DNA from: Diabrotica undecimpunctata
Lineage: Eukaryota; Arthropoda; Insecta; Coleoptera; Chrysomelidae
NCBI RefSeq assembly: GCF_040954645.1
Contig: NC_092811.1
Coordinates: 123,029,411 to 123,093,410, forward strand
Direction: 5' to 3'
Length of the DNA stretch: 64,000 nucleotides
Positions 54,493 to 63,255 of the stretch are shown piece by piece (within the stretch, counting starts at the first letter, position 1; each line of letters starts with the position of its first letter). The position numbers and the translations under genes were made by a program. The notes beneath the pieces were generated by a model. It ran no database searches. It saw only the letters and a program-made list of their open reading frames with translations, and was not told the origin of the DNA.

Positions 54493-54498
54493 TTTATT
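54493..54498 (-). promoter_or_regulatory. Candidate poly(A) signal of zinc-finger gene 4
   Basis: AATAAA on the minus strand 70 bases after the TAA stop at 54568-54570. Position suits 3' processing; motif match only. Confidence 0.45.
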
Positions 54499-54567
54499 AA
54501 AAAGGAAAATTACAAGATACTAATATTTAACGAATTTTTAAAATACCTCACCTGACTTTCTCTTGTA

Positions 54568-54701
54568 TTATGTTACAAGATACTGGTCAATAATACATAC
54601 TCTCATATGACTTTCCATATTGTGTTTGGCAACGAATTGCCTATGACAATGTGGGCATTCTAGATACTGCTCTTTATGCATTTTTTCGTGATAAAAAAGA
54701 C
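54568..54701 (-). CDS. C2H2 zinc-finger protein 4, final exon
   Basis: A 134-base exon found by completing the finger cut at 58839. It follows an ATTTTTAG acceptor and reads, after the split Gly, LFYHEKMHKEQYLECPHC, HRQFVAKHNMESHMRVC and a short tail ending in TAA at 54568. The junction restores a complete finger (CNVCGKKYKHRSG joined to LFYHEKMH, C-X2-C-X12-H-X3-H) and adds the terminal C2HC finger that all three paralogues have. The phases agree (one base carried over from the donor exon). The intron is 4137 bp and filled with transposons. Confidence 0.9.
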
Positions 54702-54739
54702 CTAAAAATAACGAAATAAACTGATGTATCAAAAAAGTC

Positions 54740-55257
54740 GAGAAATTAAGAATAGAAATACGGAAAGTGAAGAGTGAGAGAAGATCCTAACAAGTTATGG
54801 TCTGAATTAAAAACGATAATTAAATAAATACTCAGGCGAATACTTAGTTGCTCAAGATAAACGAGTTGAGGCTTTAACTTATATAAATTAAGAAATAAAA
54901 AGATTAACATGAGAAATCAAAAATACTGATAATGTGGACATTATGTGGAGCAAAATCAAAGATTCTGTTATAAGACATAGAACGAAACTCTAAAAAAGAA
55001 AAAAAAAGCCGAAAACCTTGGATGACTCAAGAAATACTGGAAATCATGGAACAAAGAACAAAATGTGGGAATAAAAACCCAGATAAATACAGAGAAAAAC
55101 ATATTTAAATAAGGAACAAAATAAAAGAGGATAAGGAAAAATAGATGATGGAAACAAGCATTGAAACGAAGCAATTAAAAAAAGATGATCATTATCATTT
55201 CAATAAAAAAGCTAGAGAATTATCTGGAAAAGTAAAATGCGGTGAAATTTATCCAAA
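54740..55257 (+). mobile_element. LINE linker fragment (group-A-like)
   Basis: With frameshifts: VDIMWSKIKDSVIRHRTK, KPKTLDDS/WMTQEILEIMEQRTKCGN, YREKHIL-like sequence, then KWMMETSIETKQLKKDDHYH and FNKKARELSGKVKCGEIY. This is the segment between endonuclease and RT in group-A-type LINEs. It ends where the pogo-like element begins. Confidence 0.65.
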
Positions 55258-56680
55258 GGGGCGAAATTGATAATTGTGAATGATTCTGAATATTTTAATT
55301 TTACCTGAAATCTAAGAAACTTAACAAACAGTTGACAACGTCGCTTTAGTTAGTAAACTAAACACTATCGTGAAACCTGTGATTGTTAAGTTAAAGTAAG
55401 TATTTTTTTATGGGAAACAGCTTGTTTTATTATGGTTATATTTTTGATAAGTTTCTTTAGCTTCCTAACTTTCCGGTAGCTAAGAAAAACTACAAAAAAA
55501 ATGTGCGATTTTAACTAGTTACCTTAACAGTTACACGTTCTCTGTCAACACATGTAAACACGCTATTTTTTCAAGGCATCATAATTTACGCGGGAAATTT
55601 AAAAATTCACAATGGAGCGAATTTGATCAGATCTGTGGGGCGAAACTGATCTCCACCGGGAGCGAATTTGATAACATTTTCTTCTGGAAAAATCTTAAAT
55701 TAGTACTTTCTTTTCAGAAAAAATGGTTCGCAATTATATAAGAAAACTTGGTGCTCATCCATATACTGATTATGACGGAGTGAGGTGGAAAATGCCCTCC
55801 AGAAAGTTCTTGAGGAAGGATGGTCCTTACGCCGCGCTGCCGAAGAATATAAAATTCCCTATAGAACCCATAATAACCGCTATAATGGCCGACATGAAAA
55901 AAAAAAATGGTGTGCAGACTGTATTTCCCGCGAACGAAGAAAAAACCATTATACAGCGTGCTGCAATAGTCGGCGAGTGGGGATTTTCCTTTGACTTGCG
56001 AGATATAAAATATTTAGCCAAAAGTGTTTTGGATGCTCAGAGTCGACTTTTCTGTGCCTCTTTTCAAAAACAATATACCTGGAACTGACTGGGTATATTC
56101 ATTACTGAGGCGGCATAAAGGAGAAATTACCCTAAAAGTATCGACCAATATTAAAAGACCTAGAGATAATATTTCAAACGAAACTTTAGTTGCATACTTT
56201 GAGAATCTGCGTAGAGAATACGAAAATATTCCACTTATCCTCCTCCTCCTAAGTGTCTTCTCTGTTGAGGTTGGCGATCAATATGGCAAATTTCTCTCTG
56301 TTCTGGGCTTGATGAATTAATTAATTTCCTCTTGTGTGGATCCAATCTCTGATGTTCTTTCGTCCGATGCCTTTTTTACCTTCAATCTTGCCTTCTAATA
56401 TTACCTGGAGCTGCTCAAATTCCCTATGGCGCATTATGTGTCCTTAATGTGACGTCTTTCTAATTTTGATAGTATTGACCAGATGAGGGTGTGTGTTCAT
56501 TACTCATTCCACATAATAACATATTCAATTACGACGAGACCAATGTACAAGATAACCCCGAAAATAAGAATATCCCAAACGGGTTTTTAATTTTCCTAAA
56601 CAGCAACGACTATCATGATGTGTGCTTCGGCTTCCAGATTGCTGTTACCACTATATATAATTTATAAAGCACAAGAAATG
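55258..56680 (+). mobile_element. pogo-like transposon relic
   Basis: Four copies of a GGRGCGAAWYTGATMW-type 16-mer (55258, 55614, 55637, 55659) precede the coding region. From 55723: MVRNYIRKLG, then in an alternate frame ALQKVLEEGWSLRRAAEEYK IPYRT (psq-type helix-turn-helix), KTIIQRAAIVGEWGFSFDLR, GTDWVYSLLRRHKGEITLK, RPRDNISNETLVAYFENLRR (CENP-B-type DNA-binding region). After a 260-base LINE insertion, IFNYDETNVQDNPENKN at about 56528 is the start of the DDE_1 catalytic domain. The rest is lost where the group-B LINE begins (about 56690). Confidence 0.82.
56238..56500 (-). mobile_element. Group-A-like LINE 3' fragment inside the pogo relic
   Basis: Minus strand: LGHIMRHREFEQLQVILEGK, IEGKKGIGRKNIRDWIHTRG and KFAILIANLNRED, with a (GGA)n tail seen as TCCTCCTCCTCC at 56238-56250. 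Short 5'-truncated insertion that separates the pogo DNA-binding and catalytic domains. Confidence 0.78.
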
Positions 56681-56689
56681 TGGTCTATA

Positions 56690-57964
56690 TTTAAGAAAGG
56701 AGATAGAAAATGATGCGAAAACTAGAGAGGAATAAGCGTAATATCATCAATAGGAAGATTATATTGGAAGATACTGCAAGAAAAGATAGAGCAAGAGATA
56801 AAAAGCAAAATCGGGGAAGATCATGCATAGACCACATATACACACTGTTGGAAAAGAAAAAAGAAAAACATAGAGACATACATTTGGCATTTGTGGACCT
56901 GAGAAAGGCGTATGACTCTGTAATAAGGTCAGAACTATGGGAGGCAATGTACAAATTAAAAATACAGACGGAACTCATAGAAGCTACAAAAGCTCTGTAT
57001 AAAGAAAATAAAGGGTCCATTAAAATGGGAACAAGAATCATAGGAGACTTTATCACAAGAAAAGGGCTCCTGCAGGATTGTTCCACATCTCCAACTCTAT
57101 TTAAAACATACTTAGAGAAAGCCTTGACTACATGGAAAAGAAAATGCGAAGGCATGGGAGTACCGGTACGGAACGAATACCTATATACGCTAAGCTTTGC
57201 AGACGATCAAGTAGTAACTGCACAAGACCAAGAAGACCTCAGTTACATGATGAAGAAACTACAAGAAGAATATACCAAGGCTGGCCTAGATATTAACCTC
57301 GCGAAAACAGAGTACCTATCTACAAGTGAAGAAGACAGTAGAAGATCTACAGATTGATTACAACGTAACAATCAAAGGAAAGAGTAAATTAAAATACTTG
57401 GGGTTTATAATCGCTAAATAGACAACAACAGAGGAAGAAATGAAGTAAAGATTAAGACAAACAAGAACAGCAATCCGACAACTTATCTCAGTATGGTGGG
57501 ATAGACACCTAAATATGAAGACAAAAATACAGATTTATAAAATATTAGTGCGAAGTATTATGACATAGAGGACTAAAAATTGGATTGTAAACAAGAAAAA
57601 CAGCAGTAAGATAGTAGCAACACAGATGGAATGCCTGCAAAGATGCTGCAGAGTAACAAGAATGGATAGGAGAAATAATGACGAAATAAAGCAAAGAACA
57701 TCAATAGAAATAGACATACTAACATATATAGAACAAAAAAGACTAAAGTGGTATGGACATGTAAGAAGAACTAGCGACAGCAGATGGATAAAGAGAATAA
57801 CCGAATGGAGCCCCATAGGAAGGAGAAAAAGAGGACGACCCCGAAAATCCTGGAGGAACGAAGTAGACGCCATGAGTAAGAGAGTCCTAAACGATGGAGA
57901 AAGGGACAACACAGAGAAATGGAAACGGTTAAGCGAGGGAAGGCAGTTAATACTGTAGAATCCC

Positions 57965-58022
<58 letters not shown>
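56690..58022 (+). mobile_element. Group-B LINE, 5'-truncated, (TA)n tail
   Basis: SIFKKGDRK at 56690 and frameshifted RGISVISSIGRLYWKILQEK, then an open frame with CIDHIYTLLEKKKEKHRDIH, LAFVDLRKAYDSVIRSELWE, TRKGLLQDCSTSPTLFKTYL, LYTLSFADDQVVTAQDQEDL (FADD intact), and a C-terminus MDRRNNDEIKQRTSIEIDIL, SPIGRRKRGRPRKSWRNEVD, KRLSEGRQLIL. It ends in about 54 bases of (TA)n (57969-58022). Close to 46415-49721. Confidence 0.9.
57969..58022. repeat. (TA)n tail of a LINE
   Basis: About 54 bases of TA repeats continuous with the LINE 3' end. A short form of the same junction recurs at 58120-58140. Confidence 0.92.
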
Positions 58023-58027
<5 letters not shown>

Positions 58028-58765
58028 CAAAAACCATGGTCGTCAGTAAGAGGGGTAAAGTAATAACAAGGATTCAGATGGAAACGGTTGAGCGAGAGAA
58101 GGCAGTTAATACTGTAGAATCCCTTAATATATATATGAAGAAATAAAAAACCATGATTGTCAGTAAGAGGGGTAAAGTCATAATAAGGATTCAGATAAAA
58201 AATGAAGATATTGAACAAGTGGGCAAAATGAAATACTTAGTAGTCTGGATTACTGAAGATCTTAAATCCGAAATCAGAAATTCGATCAAGAATAGAGCAA
58301 TAAAGAACAGCCATTTTGAAGATGAGGACATTTCTGAGTAACCAAAGATTCAATCTGCAAATGGTAAAATGGTAAATGGTAAATGGTAAAATGTTATATT
58401 CAACTCTATTCTTCTTTATGGTACTGAAGCTTGGATTATTAATGTTGATGAATGAGAAAGCTGAAAGCTTTTGAAGAGACAGAAAACTTTTGACTACCAT
58501 TAAAAGAAAAAAGACAGCATATTTGGGACACATATTGAAAATGATAATTATAAGTTATTGCAGCTGATTATGGAGGATAAAATCGATGGAAAAGGAGTCC
58601 TGTTAGAAGACAAATATCCTGGCTGAAAAATGAAAAAACATTCCCCACTGGACCGGGTTAAACACACGGGCACTTTTAAGAAAAGCAGAAGGTAGTGACA
58701 AATTTGCATTAGTTAGAGCCAACCTTCATTAGTGGAGTCGGCACTAGCGGAAGAAGAAGAAGAAA
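58023..58765 (+). mobile_element. Group-A LINE fragment with a duplicated start
   Basis: TMVVSKRG/TMIVSKRGKVIIRIQIKNED twice (58030 and 58150), then IEQVGKMKYLVVWITEDLKS, SILLYGTEAWIINVDE, KKTAYLGHILKNDNYKLLQL in shifted frames, and GAAGAAGAAGAAGAAAAG near 58751. The first 120 bases are part of a tandem duplication that includes the tail of the preceding group-B LINE. Confidence 0.78.
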
Positions 58766-58838
58766 AGTGATGGAAAGAAATCCAAAGAAAATGAAGAATC
58801 ATTGAACTACTGTAAAGTGTTTTCAAAATGATACGCAC

Positions 58839-59380
58839 CTGACCTATGCTTATACTTCTTTCCACAAACGTTGCACTGAAAAGGCGTATCTCCAGTATGT
58901 ACAGGCATATGGTTGTCCAATAAACTCTTGGTCCGAAATTGCTTAGGACAAGCCGAACACAAAAACAATTTTTGCGGATTATGATATATACGTTTATGAT
59001 TCAATAATCCGCCATAATTATAAGTACCGTATCCGCATAACTCACAGATTACACTGACTGTAACACCAAACTCTTCGTGTTCTTCGGCATAGTGCTTCCT
59101 TAGATGCACCGTTCTTGTGTAATATTTATCGCAGACCGAACATTTCATCTTGTGCTTTTGAGCTGCGTGCTGTGTTACTTTGTGTTGGCGATATTCTTTT
59201 CTTCGCACTTGGATGTCGCACATGGCACACTTAATGATCTCGTTCTCCCGTTTGTGAACATCTTGGTGGCGAAGAAATCTTTCTTTTTCTTTAAAAACTA
59301 GAGGACACTCATGGCACATGTATTGAAGAATCACAATCTGGCAGTTTAAGTTTTGATTGGTGTCGATGGTTTTTATTTCT
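58839..59380 (-). CDS. C2H2 zinc-finger protein 4, penultimate exon
   Basis: Starts at 59380 after a CTATTTTAG acceptor in the same phase as the other three genes and ends at a CAG|GTGCGT donor in the middle of a finger. Encoded: a short lead (EIKTIDTNQNLNCQIVILQ), then fingers CHECPLVFKEKERFLRHQDV H, CAMCDIQV...H, CSVCDKYYTRTVHLRKHYAE EH, CELCGYGTYNYGGLLNHKRI YH, CSACPKQFRTKSLLDNHMPV H, and the first half of CNVCGKKYKHRSG. With the exon at 54568-54701 the protein has seven fingers. Compared with its paralogues it lacks the equivalents of fingers 2 and 3 and the long basic N-terminal part of the exon, and it alone has an intron inside finger 8. The spacer EEFGVTVSVICELCG corresponds to KEFGVDTSVICDICG in gene 1, which supports common descent. 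5' exon(s) are not identified. Confidence 0.92.
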
Positions 59381-59439
59381 CTAAAATAGACGCAAGTATT
59401 TAAGACAAGTATTTAAAAAATAAATATATCTGCCTTACA

Positions 59440-60185
59440 AGAAATAAGGTGGGTTGGAAACAATATAATGAAAAAAGAACATACGATTGTCTACAGCTAC
59501 GATTCTAAACATCACATCTTGGGCAGTGGATGCGTGACGATGAAGTTAAAAAAGAGTTTTATAATGAATTTAGAGTCCGCATGCCCAAGGGCATCAGTCA
59601 TGCCCAAAAAATAGTCTATGGAGGCCTAAACGCAAAAGTTGGAACAGCAATTCCAGCCACAATAGGTAAGCACAGTCTCCAAAAGCAATCAAATGATAAT
59701 GGAAATAGGTTAATAAACCAGTAAGATCACTTAACACGGTGATTGGCAACATATACTTCGTTCGAAAAGATATACACAAAGGCATCTGGATATTACCAGA
59801 CGAACTTACAGTATATTATGTTATTGTAGACTCAAGACACCAATCGAATATAATAAACATCCGCACCAGGAAAGCAGCACATGGGGATTCTGATATCACT
59901 ATTGGGCTGACAGTAGGGAAAGGACCAGAATTTCAAACATCAAAAAGGAAAGAGGTTCTAAACATCAACGAAACAATGTAGAAGGTCTCAAAGGTACGAA
60001 CAAAAATAGAGAATATAAATAAAATATAAACATCAAACTAAAAAACGGACTCAAACATGAAAACATAAACGAGGAGTGGAAAGAGTACAGAAACATCATA
60101 AAACAAGCCCAAGAAGTACGAAGCTTGGAATATAAATAAAGAAGAACAAAAACGAATGACTGGTTTAATGAAGAATGTTAGATTA
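59440..60185 (+). mobile_element. LINE endonuclease fragment (group-C-like)
   Basis: AQKIVYGGLNAKVGTAIPAT (the GDFNAKVG motif with Asp-Phe changed), GKHSLQKQSNDNGNRLI, then FVRKDIHKGIWILP, DSRHQSNIINIRTRKAAHGD, SDITI where GSDH is expected, and KRKEVLNINETM. This is an AP-endonuclease domain with both key motifs damaged. Decays further to about 60185 and lies directly upstream of the zinc-finger exon, on the other strand. Confidence 0.75.
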
Positions 60186-60206
60186 TAACCGAAAGAAAAC
60201 CGAGAT

Positions 60207-60908
60207 ACACATGCCTGTGACTAGCACAATGGCATACCAGTACTTAGCAAGCACCAGCTACTGTTCCCAAACTGACAAGTGTGTACGTTAACTGGCATTC
60301 TAGTTCCTGGAATGCTAGCTAATCGCAAAGAATTTTATTTTTCTTGCCAGTAGCACTGTAGCAGGCTGTGAGATGCAAGGCGCATTCGTGGGGAGTGTCA
60401 CTGGCATGTGTGAACGCGCGCTACCGCTACGGGCATGCCAGTAGCTAGCAGAGAATTGCCAGATTTGTTGTGTTGGAATTATGTGGAAAAATTGTTTCGT
60501 TGGAATGATGAAAAAACCATCAAATTTATTGCTATATATAGAGAAATTGAGTGTCTTTAGAATTCTAAATCATCTCTGTATAAAAATAAAATAGCCCGTG
60601 ATAATCCTTGCACAAAAATTGAAGAGGAAATGAGTGAATAGAGGACTATAGAGGAGATAAAGGCCAAAATAAAAAATTGCCTACCAATCCAATTTCTCAC
60701 CCAAATTTTTCTCTTTTTTGAGTTCCATTTCGGAGTCATTATTAAATTTCTAACAATATCTGTGATCATCAGCAATATTTGCTTGTTGAATTTACTCCAA
60801 ATTCATTCCATGGATCCCTGTTTTTGTTGAAAACTTTTAATTACAGAACAAGTACTTTAGTTTCAGATGAAAACCACTCGATTGTTTACTAGCACTGGCA
60901 TGTGTAAA
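60207..60908 (+). mobile_element. Harbinger-like fragment encoding a MADF domain
   Basis: Imperfect inverted ends ACACATGCCTGTGACTAGCA (about 60207) and TTTACTAGCACTGGCATGTG (about 60882-60901). Many copies of CTGGCA / TGCCAGT lie inside. The + strand at 60470-60690 reads VEKLFRWNDEKTIKFIAIY, REIECL, SKSSLYKNKIARDNPC, KIEEEMSE and IEEIKAKIKN, a MADF (Myb/SANT-like) domain with a few stops. MADF proteins are partner proteins in PIF/Harbinger elements, so this is probably a deleted element. No transposase is present. A host MADF pseudogene is the alternative. Confidence 0.65.
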
Positions 60909-62095
60909 AATCTACCCTGCTTTTTCGCCTTGCCAGTATAGGCAAGCGAGCTACTGGAATGATACTTATTAAGACACTGTAGGATAAAATCGTCAAAAGC
61001 AAAAACAGGCCGAAAAAAGTATTAATGCATGATATAATAATTTACTAACAATAAGATTTGAAGATTAGGGACGACCTTCAAAGCATCCACAATCAAATCT
61101 ACAAACTTTAGTAAGCGAAATAACACTTTAAGGAAAATAATAAAATGAGTAAAAATAGAAAAGGCATAGATAAGAATTCCTTCACTTTTAAGGCTCTATT
61201 GAATTTTTTAGATATATAATTTCAATAAAAATGAACTAAAATATATATTTTTTAAACATTAGTAAATTGTGCACTTACTGATCCATTATTCATACAAAAG
61301 TTGCACTTTTCTATTAAAATGGAAATATTACGTTTGAAGCAAACTGCAAAATAACTTTAATTGAATACTGTCAAGAATTTGACAAATCTGTCAAATTGCT
61401 TAAAAAATTGCATTACACCAAGACGCTTCTGGAATTGGTTTAGAAAATGACGGAAATTTAATGGAATGACACTTGGATGTGTAATAGCAAGCAAGTGGCC
61501 ATAAAAAATTACCAAAGAAGAAAAAAATTTTTTTTCTTCTGGTGAATTTAAAAAAATTGGTAACATTAAGTTTTTTTGTTGTCTACTAGTATTTTAAAAG
61601 GTAAATTTGACCAGTTCCTCTCCTACAGAGTGATGTAGTGCCAATAAGCCCCCTTTTTTTAAGTTTAATGTCTATTTTGCCCTTTTAATTGTGTTCTATT
61701 TGTCCCTAATTGTCCTTAATTGTTTTAGTTTTATAATTTTAACATACATGACATCACAATTGTCTGCCAAAACAGAAATCAAATGCTTTTTATCAAAAAT
61801 TTGATAATTACAAGTCAAAGAAATTGCACACCCACAAAATAGTACATCTAATTTCATTCATTGTCATACAACTGACCTCTTACTGTAAACAATTTCAATA
61901 AATTAACACACATTTCTAAAATATATCTCTTGAATAAATATAAATAACTTTTATTAAGTTAAATAATATAATCACTTTCATTTTAGAAACAAGCACATAT
62001 ACTTTACTCGTATTTCATTTGTTAACATCTCTCCCCCCAAGAAACTTCCTCGTTAATTGTCAGACAGTTACAATATTAACCGAAGATTACCCATT
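60909..62095. other. No gene recognised
   Basis: AT-rich. At 60985-61110 there is weak LINE-linker-like coding potential, not firm enough to annotate. No domain or repeat ends elsewhere. Confidence 0.45.
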
Positions 62096-62178
62096 GTTAC
62101 GTCCCTCCATACATATTCTTAGTTTTTATTAATAAAAATTATTAAAAAAAACTAAGAATATGTGTGGAGGGACGTAAC
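62096..62178. repeat. Small foldback, first of a pair
   Basis: GTTACGTCCCTCCATACATA at 62096 is mirrored by TATGTGTGGAGGGACGTAAC ending at 62178; nearly the whole 83 bp is palindromic. It has the same ends as the next foldback, separated by ATT. Confidence 0.93.
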
Positions 62179-62181
62179 ATT

Positions 62182-62522
62182 GTTACGTCCCTCCACACAT
62201 ATTCTTAGTTTTTATTAATAATTTTTATTATTTTATTTTCTTTGTTCGCATCTTCTCTCTCGCTAATATCTATATCTTTCATAACTTCTTTTAGTTCAAT
62301 ATTTGTAGGTTTCCTAGAAATGATGTTTTCTATTATGTCAGATAGGTCACTGTCGTGCGTTGATGAAGAGTATGTAAATATCATTTCTAGGAAACCTACA
62401 AATTTTGAACTAAAAGAAGTTATGAAAGATATAGATATTAGCGAGAGAGAAGATGCGAACAAAGAAAATAAAATAATAAAAATTATTAATAAAAACTAAG
62501 AATATGTGTGGAGGGACGTAAC
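62182..62522. repeat. 341-bp foldback, second of a pair
   Basis: GTTACGTCCCTCCACACATA at 62182 and its mirror ending at 62522, with arms of about 145 bases and a central unique part of about 50. Each strand contains an 85-codon frame ending with the same residues (ELKEVMKDIDISEREDANKE and on), because the arm encodes them. The pair as a whole is flanked by ACCCAT (62089-62094) and CCCAT (62524-62528), a likely target duplication. Confidence 0.93.
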
Positions 62523-63119
62523 ACCCATCATCAGCAATACAGGATTGTTTGAACTATGTATCACGAATCATTAACTAAAAATTCTTGTACCGGCATGTAA
62601 GTAGTATTTTGCTTGTTACTAATTTATTACAATTCAATAGATTGTCTCTTACCAATTTGTGAGTTTTTACTTTGTCTGCTTAGTCAATTTTATGAATATT
62701 AATAAACACAGACATTTAATATTGGCATAATTACTATAACCTTTATTGTTTATCTACTATAGATCTTTATCTATATAAGACAGCACCCTAATATGGGCTT
62801 TTTATAATTTCAGCATTTAATTTACTTTGTACCGTTTGATCTGAAGATGCTTTGCAAAGTATGGAAAGCGAAACCGGTCGTTTTGGGTAGTAAACTTAAA
62901 TTGATTGTGAGTAAGTCTTATTTTATATCTTTTTACCTATTTGAAATGAACTCACACAAGCAACACATTCATGATTTAAAAAAAAAGTGCAAAAATCTTA
63001 AAAAAGTTAAATTATATCAGAAATTTTTACGAACAAGTCTAATGTCTAATGTCAATATAAAATATATGCAAAAAATTAGAAATATCATTAATTTTTACTG
63101 TTACATATAGAAAAAATAT
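62523..63119. other. No gene recognised
   Basis: AT-rich; includes a sequence near 62840 (GATCTGAAGATGCTTTGCAAAG ... GCGAAACC) resembling the 3' region of Penelope-like elements, without any coding support. Confidence 0.4.
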
Positions 63120-63255
63120 CGAATATAACAATAAGGTGCAGTGGGAAATATGAGATCTCCCTCGATATCAAAAAACCCTATGGCAGGAGGGCAAAAGATC
63201 AAAAAACTAAATAAGTACACGTACTTGGGAATACGTATAATAGAAAAATAATGAG
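63120..63255 (+). mobile_element. LINE remnant
   Basis: About 40 codons: ISKNPMAGGQKIKKLNKYTY, LGIRIIEK, matching the segment between the YADD and YLG-NI blocks of the LINEs in this window. Truncated at both sides. Confidence 0.6.

Noticed and set aside
62205..62499. Two host genes on opposite strands with an identical C-terminus
   Set aside because: The identity is a direct result of the palindrome; at most it is one captured coding fragment in a foldback element.
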